A program made the translations under genes and the position numbers. The notes beneath the pieces were generated by a model. The model was not told where the DNA came from and ran no database searches. It was given only the letters and a program-made list of their open reading frames with translations. A DNA stretch of 64,000 bases from NCBI GenBank assembly GCA_910576995.1, contig CAJTLC010000005.1, forward strand, positions 1 to 64,000. Reading direction: 5' to 3'. The number at the start of each line of letters is the position of its first letter. Positions within the stretch are counted from its first letter, which is position 1. The DNA is from an uncultured Ruminococcus sp. GTDB taxonomy: Bacteria > Bacillota > Clostridia > Oscillospirales > Ruminococcaceae. Shown piece by piece: positions 31,779 to 41,087 of this stretch.

Positions 31779-34619
31779 ATGAAAAAAGGCTTTTTCAAAA
31801 AATTATTCATTGGTACAGTCAGCGGAATTATGTGCCTGACTATGCTTCCAAAAGCGCTTGTCTCTACATATGCGGCAAATATCGGAGACAAGCTCACCGT
31901 TGGCAACGGTACGAATCAGCATAAGGGCAATTGCGACGGCTACAGCTATGAGGTGTGGATAGACAGCACCGGCGGCAGCGGTTCTATGACGCTTGGCAGC
32001 GGCGCTGCTTTTACAGCAGAATGGAGTGCAAATGTAAGCAGCGGCAATTTTCTCGCCCGTCGCGGTCTGGACTTCGGTTCTCAGAAAAAGGCTACCGAAT
32101 ACCCGTATATAGGTCTGGATTATGATGCCGACTATCGTCAGACAGGCAGTGCAAACGGCAACTCGCGTCTTTGCGTATACGGCTGGTTCCAGAATAAAAA
32201 TGCCGGCAATGTACCGCTGGTTGAGTATTATATCATCGAGGACTGGGTAGACTGGTGTCCGGATGCAAGCGGCAAGATGGTTACTATCGACGGAGCGCAG
32301 TACAAAATCTTCCAGATGGATCACACAGGACCGACAATCAACGGAGGCAGCGAAACTTTCAAGCAGTATTTCAGCGTCCGTCAGGATAAGAGAACTTCTG
32401 GTCATATTACTGTTTCTGATCACTTCAAGGCATGGGCAGACGAAGGCTGGGGCATCGGCAATCTTTACGAGGTAGCTCTTAATGCTGAAGGCTGGCAGAG
32501 CAGCGGCATCGCGGATATTAAAAAGCTTGACGTTTATACCGATCCTGATAAGCATGATCCCGATGATAATCCTGTCACACCTCCTGCTGTAGAACCTGAT
32601 GCCGACGGAAATTATTTCAAGAGTACGTTCAGCTCGAATTCTACTGACAAGTGGAAGAACAGGGGAGACGCCGTGATCGATGTTGATACAAAGAATTACT
32701 ATTCGGCTGACGGTTCGCTTTTCATAAGCGGTCGTACTGATAATTGGCACGGTGCGTCGTATGCTCTTGATTCGAGTGTATTCAAGGCGGGCAATTTTTA
32801 CAGTTTCAGCGCAGGCGTATTGCAGAAGAGCGGCGAAACTACTCCCATGCAGCTTACGCTCCAGTATAGTCTCAACGGCGAAGAAAATTACGATCAGATT
32901 GCTCTTGTTGATGTGAAGAGCGGCGAATGGACGAAGCTTGAAAATACTTCGTTCGAGATTCCCGCAGGCGCAACGAACGCATCAATTTATATAGAAGCTC
33001 CCGAAAGCCTTACCGATTTTTATATTGACGACGTACAGGGTTCTGTTGCGGGAACGAAATCTAAAGTTGTAACAGGCGGAGGAACTGTTGAGGGTTCATC
33101 ACCCGTAACTCCTCCAACCACCACAACTACTGCAAAAGTTGATCCGCCCACAACAACCTCGTCTCCTGATTCAAAGATCGTATGGGGCGACGCCAATTGC
33201 GACGGAGTAGTTGAGATCGCGGATGCGACTCTAATTCTCCAGTTTCTTACAAATAAAGATGAATATCAGCTTACCGAAAAGGGCTTAATCAACGCCGACG
33301 TTGACGGCGAAAAAGGCGTAACTGCCAGTGACGCACTCGCTATTCAGAAGTTGGATGCAGGAATTATAACATTTCTTCCTTTAGGAGGTACGCCTGCGCC
33401 TGTTGTAACTACAGCGGCAAATAACGATTCAAAAGATGTTATCCTTAGCGGCAGTTTCGATTCATCGACCGACGGCTGGTCAAGCAGAGGAGACGCTTCC
33501 ATTACTGTTGATTCCGAAAATTACTATTCAGGCAAATCTCTTTTCGTAAGCGGCAGAACGGATAACTGGAACGGCGCGGCTATCGAACTTGATTCTACAA
33601 AATTCAAGTCAGGAAATTCTTATAGTTTTTCCGCAGCCGTTATGCAGAAAAGCGGCTCGGCAACTCCGATACAGCTTACTCTTCAATATTCTTTGAACGG
33701 GGAAGATAATTATGATCAGATTGCTGCTGCCGATGTAAAGAGCGGCGAATGGACAAAACTTGAGAACACCTCATTCACAATTCCCGAGGGTGCGGAAAAT
33801 CTTCTTCTTTATGCAGAAGCTCCCGATAGTCTCACGAATTTTTATATCGACGAAGTTCAGGCAGGCGCAGAGGGTACTAAATCTTCCGTTGTAACGGGCA
33901 AAGGCACTGTCAGCTCAACCCCTGACGTTCCTCCGACTCCTCCTGTTTCAGGCGACGTTGATATTTCTTGGATAGACCCCTCAAAGCCAATGGTTGCTAT
34001 CTCTTTCGATGATGGCGCTGTAGGAAGTTCAGCAACCGATTCATCAATGAGAATCATAAACGCAATTGCAAACGAGGGGTTCCACGCAACATTCTTCTAC
34101 GTTGGCGACTGGATCAGAAATTCCGCAGGTGAAGAAGAAGTTAAATACGCTTTTTCAAAGGGAATGGAAATTGCAAATCATACGAAATCTCATCCGAATC
34201 TTACTGAAAAATCCGCTTCCGAAATTCGCAGCGAGTACGATCAGTGCGCAGCTAAACTTAAGGGAATCATTGGTACTGACCCGTCGAAACTTCTTAGACT
34301 TCCTTATCTTGCTTCGAATGATCTGGTTAAATCGACGCTTAACGATGTTCCGATGATCACTTGCAGCATAGATACGGGCGATTGGAACGGTGCAACTAAA
34401 GATGATATTATCAACAAGGTTGTAACTGCTAAAAATAACGGTTCGCTCAATGGCGCTATCGTACTTGGTCATGAGACATATAATACCACGGCTGAAGCCA
34501 TGGAGTATCTTGCTCCTTATCTTAAATCCGAAGGCTGGCAGATCGTTACCGTTTCTGAGATGTTCGCTGTAAAACAGCAGCAGCTTGACGGCGGAAAGAT
34601 CTACACTAAAACAAACTGA
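31779..34619 (+). CDS. Multimodular xylanase-esterase: GH11-CBM22-dockerin-CBM22-CE4
   Basis: 946 residues from the ATG at 31779 (AGGAG upstream). A signal peptide covers about 1-32. The GH11 xylanase spans about 35-255, with nucleophile Glu in PLVEYYIIEDW (about 149) and acid/base Glu in NAEGWQSSG (about 236). The first CBM22 is about 280-430. Next are a Thr/Pro linker and a type I dockerin (about 468-530, GDANCDGVVEIADAT). A second CBM22 (about 550-700) is highly similar to the first. A CE4 deacetylase (about 725-925) has AISFDDGA, HTKSHPNL, RLPY and LGHE. It would cut the xylan backbone and remove acetyl groups, and dock on a scaffoldin. This order is known from Ruminococcus flavefaciens enzymes. 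Confidence 0.95.
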   Translation: MKKGFFKKLFIGTVSGIMCLTMLPKALVSTYAANIGDKLTVGNGTNQHKGNCDGYSYEVWIDSTGGSGSMTLGSGAAFTAEWSANVSSGNFLARRGLDFGSQKKATEYPYIGLDYDADYRQTGSANGNSRLCVYGWFQNKNAGNVPLVEYYIIEDWVDWCPDASGKMVTIDGAQYKIFQMDHTGPTINGGSETFKQYFSVRQDKRTSGHITVSDHFKAWADEGWGIGNLYEVALNAEGWQSSGIADIKKLDVYTDPDKHDPDDNPVTPPAVEPDADGNYFKSTFSSNSTDKWKNRGDAVIDVDTKNYYSADGSLFISGRTDNWHGASYALDSSVFKAGNFYSFSAGVLQKSGETTPMQLTLQYSLNGEENYDQIALVDVKSGEWTKLENTSFEIPAGATNASIYIEAPESLTDFYIDDVQGSVAGTKSKVVTGGGTVEGSSPVTPPTTTTTAKVDPPTTTSSPDSKIVWGDANCDGVVEIADATLILQFLTNKDEYQLTEKGLINADVDGEKGVTASDALAIQKLDAGIITFLPLGGTPAPVVTTAANNDSKDVILSGSFDSSTDGWSSRGDASITVDSENYYSGKSLFVSGRTDNWNGAAIELDSTKFKSGNSYSFSAAVMQKSGSATPIQLTLQYSLNGEDNYDQIAAADVKSGEWTKLENTSFTIPEGAENLLLYAEAPDSLTNFYIDEVQAGAEGTKSSVVTGKGTVSSTPDVPPTPPVSGDVDISWIDPSKPMVAISFDDGAVGSSATDSSMRIINAIANEGFHATFFYVGDWIRNSAGEEEVKYAFSKGMEIANHTKSHPNLTEKSASEIRSEYDQCAAKLKGIIGTDPSKLLRLPYLASNDLVKSTLNDVPMITCSIDTGDWNGATKDDIINKVVTAKNNGSLNGAIVLGHETYNTTAEAMEYLAPYLKSEGWQIVTVSEMFAVKQQQLDGGKIYTKTN

Positions 34620-34652
34620 CTTCTTCCATAACACATATTGTCCCCCAAATGT

Positions 34653-34687
34653 AAAAACTCCTTCCGATTGTTCGGGAGGAATTTTTA
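34653..34687 (+). terminator. Intrinsic terminator after the xylanase gene
   Basis: AAAAACTCCTTCCGA-TTGT-TCGGGAGGAATTTTT, with two imperfect pairs in the stem. Confidence 0.75.
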
Positions 34688-34732
34688 CTTATAGACCCCA
34701 ATATTTTAGTACAAAATACTTTATTGACAAAC

Positions 34733-34765
34733 AAAAAAACGCCCGAATCTGTATCGGGCGTTTCT
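34733..34765 (-). terminator. Intrinsic terminator of the hydCBA operon
   Basis: AAACGCCCGA-ATCTGTA-TCGGGCGTTT; an A-rich run on the plus-strand left side gives a T-run on the minus strand, just after hydA. Confidence 0.85.
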
Positions 34766-34772
34766 GTATTTA

Positions 34773-36515
34773 TTAGTTTACGCTTCTCTTAACGTAAGTT
34801 GTGTGAAGAACTTCATGAGCCTTATGACTGCCGGGTTTCTCGAAGAATGTGTTGTAGATCTCCTTGATAGCCGGGTTTTCATGAGACTGTCTGATTGGCA
34901 TTGAAGCGTCGATATCGTAAAGAACCTTAGCTCTCTTTTCTCTGATATCTACGAAGTTTCTGATGCCCATTGCAACCTGAGGCTGACCGCCGCCGTTTAC
35001 GCATCCGCCGGGACAACCCATGATCTCAATGAACTGATAATCAGCTTCGCCCTTCTGAACTTTTTCAAGAAGCTCTCTTGCATTTGCAAGACCGCTTACA
35101 ACGGCAACCTTAACCTTTGTGCCTGCAACGTCGTATTCAGCTTCCTTGATTCCCTCTGTTCCGCGAACTTCAGGGAAGTCGATAGGATTCTCGCCTGTGA
35201 GAGTGTAAACAGCAGTACGGAGAGCAGCCTCCATAACGCCGCCTGTTGCACCGAAGATAACGCCTGCGCCTGTGGAGATTCCGAGCGGATCGTCAAACTT
35301 CTCATCTTCAAGACCGAGGAAGTTGATGCCTGCGCGCTCGATCATTCTGCCGAGTTCGCGAGTTGTAAGAGCGTAATCCACATCCGGAACGCCTGCCGCA
35401 CTCTGGTCGTCTCTGCCGATCTCGAACTTCTTAGCAGTACAAGGCATGATGGAAACCATTACAATATTCTGAGGATCGATACCCATTTTCTCTGCATAAT
35501 ATGTCTTTGCGGTTGCGCCGAACATCTGCTGAGGAGATTTGCAGGACGAAAGATTTTCAGTCATATCTGGGAAGTAATGCTCGCAGAACTTGACCCAACC
35601 GGGCGAGCATGATGTGATAAGAGGAAGCTTTCCGCCATTCTGGAGTCTGTCGAGGAATTCGTTAGCTTCTTCCATGATAGTAAGATCAGCAGCGAAATCG
35701 GTATCAAATACCTTATCGAAGCCGAGCTTTCTGAGAGCTGCAACCATTTTGCCTTCTGCATTAGTTCCGATAGGCATACCGAAGCATTCGCCGAGAGCGG
35801 CGCGTACTGCGGGAGCTGTCTGAACGAGAACTACCTTTTCGGGATCTGCAATAGCTTCGAGAACGGGCTTTGTGTAATCCTTTTCAGCGATAGCGCCAAC
35901 GGGACATACAGCGATACACTGACCGCAGGAAACGCAGCTTGTCTCGCCGAGACCCATATCGAACGCGCTGCCGATAAATGTTTTGAAGCCTCTTTCGTTT
36001 GCGCCGATAACGCCGATACCCTGAGTTTTGGAGCATACGGCTACGCAGCGACGGCAAAGGATACACTTATTGTTGTCGCGGTACATATGAGCGGCGGTTG
36101 AATCAATCTCGTACTCATTCTTAGCGCCGTCGTACTTGGAAGCGTCGTCAATGCCGTAGTCCTTGCAAAGCTTCTGGAGTTCGCAGTTGCCGCTTCTTAC
36201 GCAGGAAAGGCACTTTCTGTCGTGTGTTGAGAGGATAAGCTCAAGAGTTCTCTTACGTGATTCTATCACCTTGGGTGAAGCTGTGAGAATTTCCATGTTA
36301 TCAGAGCAGGGATATACGCAGCCTGCAACAAGACGGAAACCTCTTCCCTCGTTTACCTCGGTAACGCAGATACGGCAAGCGCCTATCTCGTTGATTTCTT
36401 TCATATAGCAAAGTGTAGGAATCTCAAAACCTGCCATATGGGCAGCTTCAAGGACGGTAGTGCCCTTGGGTACGGAGATTTCAGCACCATTAACTTTAAC
36501 TGTTATATTTTCCAT
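34773..36515 (-). CDS. hydA: [FeFe] hydrogenase catalytic subunit HydA (bifurcating type)
   Basis: 580 residues. The N-terminal 2Fe-2S domain has CYMKEINEIGACRIC. A His-ligated 4Fe-4S cluster is at HDRKCLSCVRSGNCELQKLC (about 98-117). Two 4Fe-4S clusters follow: CILCRRCVAVC and CVSCGQCIAVCPVGAI. The H-cluster domain has TSCSPGWVKFCE, MPCTAKKFE and EIMGCPGGCVNGGGQP. With HydB and HydC it makes the trimeric enzyme that couples NADH and reduced ferredoxin oxidation to H2 (group A3). It gives Ruminococcus-type cells their fermentative hydrogen. It is last in the operon, with GGAGG ahead of the ATG. Confidence 0.96.
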   Translation of the reverse strand: MENITVKVNGAEISVPKGTTVLEAAHMAGFEIPTLCYMKEINEIGACRICVTEVNEGRGFRLVAGCVYPCSDNMEILTASPKVIESRKRTLELILSTHDRKCLSCVRSGNCELQKLCKDYGIDDASKYDGAKNEYEIDSTAAHMYRDNNKCILCRRCVAVCSKTQGIGVIGANERGFKTFIGSAFDMGLGETSCVSCGQCIAVCPVGAIAEKDYTKPVLEAIADPEKVVLVQTAPAVRAALGECFGMPIGTNAEGKMVAALRKLGFDKVFDTDFAADLTIMEEANEFLDRLQNGGKLPLITSCSPGWVKFCEHYFPDMTENLSSCKSPQQMFGATAKTYYAEKMGIDPQNIVMVSIMPCTAKKFEIGRDDQSAAGVPDVDYALTTRELGRMIERAGINFLGLEDEKFDDPLGISTGAGVIFGATGGVMEAALRTAVYTLTGENPIDFPEVRGTEGIKEAEYDVAGTKVKVAVVSGLANARELLEKVQKGEADYQFIEIMGCPGGCVNGGGQPQVAMGIRNFVDIREKRAKVLYDIDASMPIRQSHENPAIKEIYNTFFEKPGSHKAHEVLHTTYVKRSVN

Positions 36516-36530
36516 TAATAATTCCTCCGC

Positions 36531-38429
36531 TTACTTCTTGCTGATTGCCTTGAACTTACATGTAGCGATACAAGCTCCGCACTTTACGCACTTATCCTTG
36601 TCGATCGTGTATGCAGGCTTCTTCTTTCCGGGCGCAGTGTAATCCGTAACGGAAATAGCGTCAGCAGGACATTGTTTAGCGCACATAGAACATCCGAAGC
36701 ATTTATCCTTATCGATCTCAAAGCTGAGGAGATCCTTACAAACGCCTGCGGGACACTTTTTATCAACAACGTGCGCTATGTACTCGTCACGGAAATAACG
36801 AAGTGTGGAGAGAACAGGGTTTGGAGCTGTCTGACCGAGACCGCAGAGAGAATTGGACTTGATGTGGTAGCAGAGTTCCTCGAGTTTATCAAGATCTTCA
36901 ATAGTACCCTTGCCTTTTGTGATCTTGTCGAGTATTTCGTGCATTCTCTTTGTACCGATACGGCAGGGAGTACATTTACCGCAGGACTCGTCAACTGTGA
37001 ATTCGAGGAAGAACTTGGCGATATCAACCATACAGTTATCTTCGTCCATAACGATAAGGCCGCCCGAACCCATCATCGAGCCGATGCCGATAAGGTTATC
37101 GTAGTCGATCGGAATATCGAAATGTTCTGTAGGAATACAACCGCCCGAAGGACCGCCTGTCTGAGCAGCCTTGAACTTCTTGCCGTTGGGGATTCCTCCG
37201 CCGATCTCTTCGATAACTTCGCGGAGAGTAGTACCCATAGGAATTTCAACAAGACCGGTGTTCTTGATCTTACCGCCGAGAGCGAATACTTTTGTACCCT
37301 TGGACTTTTCAGTACCCATTGAAGCGAACCACTGAGCGCCGTTAAGAATGATCTGAGGGATATTGGCATAAGTTTCAACGTTGTTGAGGATAGTAGGCTT
37401 CTGGAAGAGACCTTTTTCAGCAGGGAAAGGAGGTCTTGGTCTGGGTTCGCCGCGGTTGCCTTCGATAGAAGTCATAAGAGCGGTTTCCTCACCGCAAACG
37501 AAAGCGCCTGCGCCGAGACGGAGATCGATATCGAAATCAAAGCCTGTGCCGAAGATATCCTTACCGAGCATGCCTGCTTCGCGAGCCTGAGCGATAGCGA
37601 TATTAAGACGCTCAACAGCGATCGGATATTCTGCACGAACGTAGATATAACCCTGCTTTGCACCGATAGCATAACCTGCGATGGTCATAGCTTCGAGAAC
37701 TACATGGGGATCGCCTTCGAGAACGGAACGATCCATAAACGCGCCCGGATCGCCTTCGTCGGCGTTACAGCAAACATACTTCATATCGGCGTCGGGAACG
37801 ATATTTCTGGCGAGTTTCCACTTCATACCTGTGGGAAATCCGCCGCCGCCTCTTCCGCGGAGACCGGAATCGAGAATTGTCTGGATAACGTCTTCGGGAG
37901 TCATCTCGGTAAGAACCTTGCCGAGAGCGGAATAACCGTCTCTGCCGATGTATTCATTGATATTTTCGGGATCAATAACGCCGCAGTTTCTGAGCGCAAC
38001 ACGGTGCTGCTTTTTATAGAATGCGGTATCGTCGAGAGCCTTTATGTCGTCGCCGTCAACAGTTTCCTCATAAAGGAATTCCTTAACCGGATTTCCGCCG
38101 ATAAGGTGTTCGTCAACGATGCGTGTGATCTCGTCAGCGCCAACGCGTGAATAGAACGAACCCTCCGGATAAACGATCATGATAGGACCTCTTTCGCAGA
38201 GTCCGAAACAGCCTGTCTTTACGATCTGTACTTTATCGTTCAGTCCCTTGGCAGCAAATTCTTCTTCGAGCTTCGCAATGATCTTGGGAGAGCCGGAAGA
38301 AGTACAGCCTGTACCGCCGCAGACCAGAACGTGTCTTTCATATTTTGAAGAAGCGTTGCCATGAGTTCTGAGAGCAACTTCGCCCTCAATCGATTCTCTG
38401 ACAGCCTTGAGTTCTTCAAGAGTCTTCAT
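36531..38429 (-). CDS. hydB: Bifurcating hydrogenase subunit HydB (NuoF-like)
   Basis: 632 residues. The N-terminal thioredoxin-like 2Fe-2S domain has CGGTGCTSSGSPK and CFGLCERGP. The NuoF core follows with GRGGGGFPTGMKWKLAR (NADH/FMN), CNADEGDPGAF and YIYVRAEYP, then a 4Fe-4S motif ESCGKCTPCRIG. The C-terminal ferredoxin domain has two clusters, CFGCSMCAKQCPADAI and CVKCGACIATCKFKAI. It is the flavin-bearing subunit where bifurcation takes place. It lies between hydC and hydA with 15-27 bp gaps; GGAGG precedes the ATG. Confidence 0.96.
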   Translation of the reverse strand: MKTLEELKAVRESIEGEVALRTHGNASSKYERHVLVCGGTGCTSSGSPKIIAKLEEEFAAKGLNDKVQIVKTGCFGLCERGPIMIVYPEGSFYSRVGADEITRIVDEHLIGGNPVKEFLYEETVDGDDIKALDDTAFYKKQHRVALRNCGVIDPENINEYIGRDGYSALGKVLTEMTPEDVIQTILDSGLRGRGGGGFPTGMKWKLARNIVPDADMKYVCCNADEGDPGAFMDRSVLEGDPHVVLEAMTIAGYAIGAKQGYIYVRAEYPIAVERLNIAIAQAREAGMLGKDIFGTGFDFDIDLRLGAGAFVCGEETALMTSIEGNRGEPRPRPPFPAEKGLFQKPTILNNVETYANIPQIILNGAQWFASMGTEKSKGTKVFALGGKIKNTGLVEIPMGTTLREVIEEIGGGIPNGKKFKAAQTGGPSGGCIPTEHFDIPIDYDNLIGIGSMMGSGGLIVMDEDNCMVDIAKFFLEFTVDESCGKCTPCRIGTKRMHEILDKITKGKGTIEDLDKLEELCYHIKSNSLCGLGQTAPNPVLSTLRYFRDEYIAHVVDKKCPAGVCKDLLSFEIDKDKCFGCSMCAKQCPADAISVTDYTAPGKKKPAYTIDKDKCVKCGACIATCKFKAISKK

Positions 38430-38456
38430 AAGTTAACCTCCTAACAGTTATGTATA

Positions 38457-38954
38457 TTATGCAGTATACTTTTCGATGATCTTATCAACGTCGTCGACCG
38501 TAAGACGTCCGTAAACGTCCTCGTTAACGGTAAGAACGGGAGCAAGACCGCAAGCGCCTATGCAGCGGCAGGCTTCCAGAGAAAATTTTCCGTCGGGAGT
38601 GCATTCGCCGCCTGCAATTCCCAATTTTTCCTGAAGCTTGTCGTAAATATCGCCCGAACCCTTAACGTAGCAGGCAGTACCAAGACAAACGGAAATAGTG
38701 TATTCGCCCTTGGGATAGAGAGAGAACTGAGCGTAGAAAGTTACGACGCCATAAATCTTCTCAAGGGGGATACCTGTGTTGTCGGAAATAATTGTCTGAA
38801 CCTCAATTGGGAGGTAGCCGTAAATTTCCTGAGCTTTTTGCAGAATGGGCATAAGCGCGCCCTGACTGTCCTTCTTCTCAGCGATAACAGCGAGAAGCTG
38901 AGCTTCCTGTTCTTTAGTGCCTTTGAAAGGAACTGTAGATTTAGCTGAATTCAT
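38457..38954 (-). CDS. hydC: Bifurcating hydrogenase subunit HydC (NuoE-like)
   Basis: 165 residues from the ATG at 38954, which follows AAAGGAGG. It is a thioredoxin-like 2Fe-2S protein with the four ligand Cys in VCLGTACYVKG (two) and CRCIGACGLAP (two). The opening helical part LQKAQEIYGYLPIEVQ and GVVTFYAQFSLYPKG are typical of NuoE and HydC. It is the small electron-transfer subunit beside HydB. First gene of hydCBA. Confidence 0.95.
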   Translation of the reverse strand: MNSAKSTVPFKGTKEQEAQLLAVIAEKKDSQGALMPILQKAQEIYGYLPIEVQTIISDNTGIPLEKIYGVVTFYAQFSLYPKGEYTISVCLGTACYVKGSGDIYDKLQEKLGIAGGECTPDGKFSLEACRCIGACGLAPVLTVNEDVYGRLTVDDVDKIIEKYTA

Positions 38955-39057
38955 GTAAGATGAACCTCCTTTAAACTTAGTCTGCACGGATAAGCTCCGT
39001 GTTGACATTGCGATAGAGATCTGTTCGGAAATCAAAATTGATTATCGATCGCCTCTA

Positions 39058-39075
39058 ATGTGAAATAAATAACAA
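39058..39075. promoter_or_regulatory. Possible Rex redox-repressor site upstream of hydC
   Basis: ATGTGAAATAAATAACAA resembles the Rex consensus TTGTGAAATAATTTCACAA with several mismatches on the right side. It lies about 105 bases upstream of hydC. A -10-like TATAAT on the minus strand (about 39121-39126) precedes it, so it would be downstream of the start site. Rex often controls hydrogenase genes, but the match is only partial. Confidence 0.3.
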
Positions 39076-39311
39076 ACTGCTTACTGACAGTCATATTACC
39101 ACCCACATATCTCTTATGTATTATAACATATAATCAAAAAAATTTCTATCGCTTTTTTAGACTAATTACTAATGCTTTTTTTGTAGATTTTGCACAAAAG
39201 CAAATGTTGGAAATTGGTTAGTATAGTATAACAAATTTCGTATGAATGCAAAATAATAGTTTGATATAACTAATTAACATAAAATTCTCATAACGACTTT
39301 TTCAAAAATCA

Positions 39312-39340
39312 TTGACAAATATATATATTTATTGTATATT
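39312..39340 (+). promoter_or_regulatory. Promoter of the DUF4250/dockerin-protein operon
   Basis: TTGACA (39312-39317), 17-base spacer, TATATT (39335-39340). Confidence 0.7.
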
Positions 39341-39410
39341 TATATCAAGACGATTAAAGCGTAATTGCTGCTTAAAGCTTTTAGCATGGCTTTTTGAGGA
39401 GGAAAATTAT

Positions 39411-39587
39411 ATGAATATTCCAAACGATCCTATTATTCTTCTAAGTTTTATCAATATGAAACTGCGCGATGAATTTTCTGATCTTGACGAATTATGCAGC
39501 AGTTTGTGTATTTCACGAGATGAAATAGAGCGCAAGCTTGAATCCGTCGGTTATAAATACGATAAAGAAACAAACAGCTTCAAATGA
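39411..39587 (+). CDS. DUF4250-like small protein
   Basis: 58 residues from the ATG at 39411, preceded by GAGGAGG. The sequence (MNIPNDPIILLSFINMKLRD...) has the DUF4250 pattern: N-terminal NDPxILLS, a short helix, and a HTH-like LDELCSSLCISRDEIERKLE with a final Y-x-YD. The helical part looks able to bind nucleic acid, but no function is established. It is 31 bp upstream of the dockerin-protein gene and shares its promoter. Confidence 0.8.
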   Translation: MNIPNDPIILLSFINMKLRDEFSDLDELCSSLCISRDEIERKLESVGYKYDKETNSFK

Positions 39588-39618
39588 TGCGCGGAGTATC
39601 AGAAATGTGAGGGGAAAA

Positions 39619-40983
39619 ATGAAAAAAATATTTACAAAAGCAACTGCTTTTCTTTCGGCATTAACAATGTCGTTATGCGGAGGATTCGGCGGATTCAGTG
39701 CGTCGGCAGAGGATTCCGAACCGGTTCAGTACAAATTTACATTCAATATAACCGAGGACATGGAGCCCGCGCCAAAGGTCGATGTTACGCTTTTTGACGA
39801 TAAAATATCTGATCTTTCGTACATAAACATTCCGGATGGCACTTTTATAAAAGAGGGTTATCAGTTCAGCGGCTGGACCGTCGATGGGATAGAGGGATTT
39901 CTGCCGGGCGATACTTATAATATCACAAACGGTGCGACGGAAGTAGTTTTTGAGCCTGTTTGGTATGAGCCGAAAGATACGGATTCTCATACGGTTTCTT
40001 ACAATTTGGAACATAACGGCGAAGTTCTCGAATACCCGGAATGGCTCAAAGATATTAATGCTGTGAAGGGTATGATAGTAACTCCGAATTATACAAGGAT
40101 AAACGCTGAGGACGGATTTTCTAACGGACTAATTCTGGGCGGGGATTATCCGCTTTCATTCGGAATGCGGTTTGTAATGCCTGCAAATGATGTGGTACTT
40201 ACTCCGCAGTGGACAAAATATATCACTCTTACATATTATGCGGGCGATGTAGACCGACTTGTCGGCAACGATAAATATACTTTCAATCGAAACGGAAATA
40301 CCACTACAGACCTTGCAAAAAATGATCGCTTTTCACGTATCGGATTCAATCTAACAGGTTGGCTTTCAGATCATGATGGACAGATCTATAAGCCTTTGGA
40401 AGTTGTAAAGCTGCCGGATGAGAACATAACGTTTACGGCTGTATGGGATCCAAAAAGCTATGTTGTTGTGTTTAAAAGCGGAAACGGCGGAACAAATGTA
40501 AAGATCAAGGGTGTTACCGATGAAATCATAATTTGCCCTGAACCCGACGCTGCTGATAACGGCAAGCGTTTCGCAGGATGGAAAGACAGCGAGGGAAAAA
40601 TATATCAGCCCGGAGACGAGTATCTGATCTACGGAACGATTCCCGGACTTGGAATTTCTCTTGAGGGCGTATGGGAAAATTCTTCATCTCCCGTTAATAC
40701 AACTACAGTTACTCCTGCTGAAACCACAACCTCAACTCAAACTACCGCAACAACGGCTGAGGAAATCGTATACGGAGACGCGAACTGCGACGGAAAAGTT
40801 GAGATCGCAGACGCTACGCTGATCCTCCAATTTCTTACTAATAAGGATGAATATCAGCTTACTGCGCATGGTATGATCAATGCCGATTGCAGCAACGTCG
40901 GAGACGGCGTGACCGCTGTCGACGCTCTTGCTATTCAGAAACTTGACGCAGGCGTGTTAAAATCGCTTCCCGAAAAGAATTAA
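39619..40983 (+). CDS. Secreted dockerin protein with InlB-type (Flg_new) repeats
   Basis: 454 residues from the ATG at 39619, with GAGGGG upstream. A signal peptide covers about 1-31. Four InlB/Flg_new beta-grasp-like repeats follow, marked by GYQFSGWTVDG, PANDVVLTPQWTK, FNLTGWLSD...FTAVWD and RFAGWKDSEGKIYQPGDEY. A Thr-rich linker (about 355-380) leads to a type I dockerin at the C-terminus (GDANCDGKVEIADATLILQF). This dockerin is nearly identical to the one in the xylanase. It probably docks on the same scaffold and adds an adhesion or binding function rather than an enzyme. Confidence 0.85.
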   Translation: MKKIFTKATAFLSALTMSLCGGFGGFSASAEDSEPVQYKFTFNITEDMEPAPKVDVTLFDDKISDLSYINIPDGTFIKEGYQFSGWTVDGIEGFLPGDTYNITNGATEVVFEPVWYEPKDTDSHTVSYNLEHNGEVLEYPEWLKDINAVKGMIVTPNYTRINAEDGFSNGLILGGDYPLSFGMRFVMPANDVVLTPQWTKYITLTYYAGDVDRLVGNDKYTFNRNGNTTTDLAKNDRFSRIGFNLTGWLSDHDGQIYKPLEVVKLPDENITFTAVWDPKSYVVVFKSGNGGTNVKIKGVTDEIIICPEPDAADNGKRFAGWKDSEGKIYQPGDEYLIYGTIPGLGISLEGVWENSSSPVNTTTVTPAETTTSTQTTATTAEEIVYGDANCDGKVEIADATLILQFLTNKDEYQLTAHGMINADCSNVGDGVTAVDALAIQKLDAGVLKSLPEKN

Positions 40984-41046
40984 TAGATCTACTGATCGAA
41001 TCTGAAATCAAGTGTATATAGCCGTCAGATGTGATTTCTAAAATAA

Positions 41047-41076
41047 TAAAGCCGATGCTTGAATGCGTCGGCTTTA
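41047..41076. terminator. Bidirectional intrinsic terminator
   Basis: AAAGCCGATGC-TTGAAT-GCGTCGGCTTTA with A/T flanks, between the convergent dockerin-protein and GGDEF genes. Confidence 0.8.
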
Positions 41077-41087
41077 TGCTTTATGAA

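Noticed and set aside
31803..32750. Long minus-strand open frame (315 codons) opposite the xylanase gene
   Set aside because: It is a mirror of the GH11 coding sequence, has no ribosome-binding site or recognisable protein, and the plus-strand gene is certain.
36672..37322. Plus-strand open frame (216 codons) inside hydB
   Set aside because: Antisense shadow of a highly conserved hydrogenase subunit.
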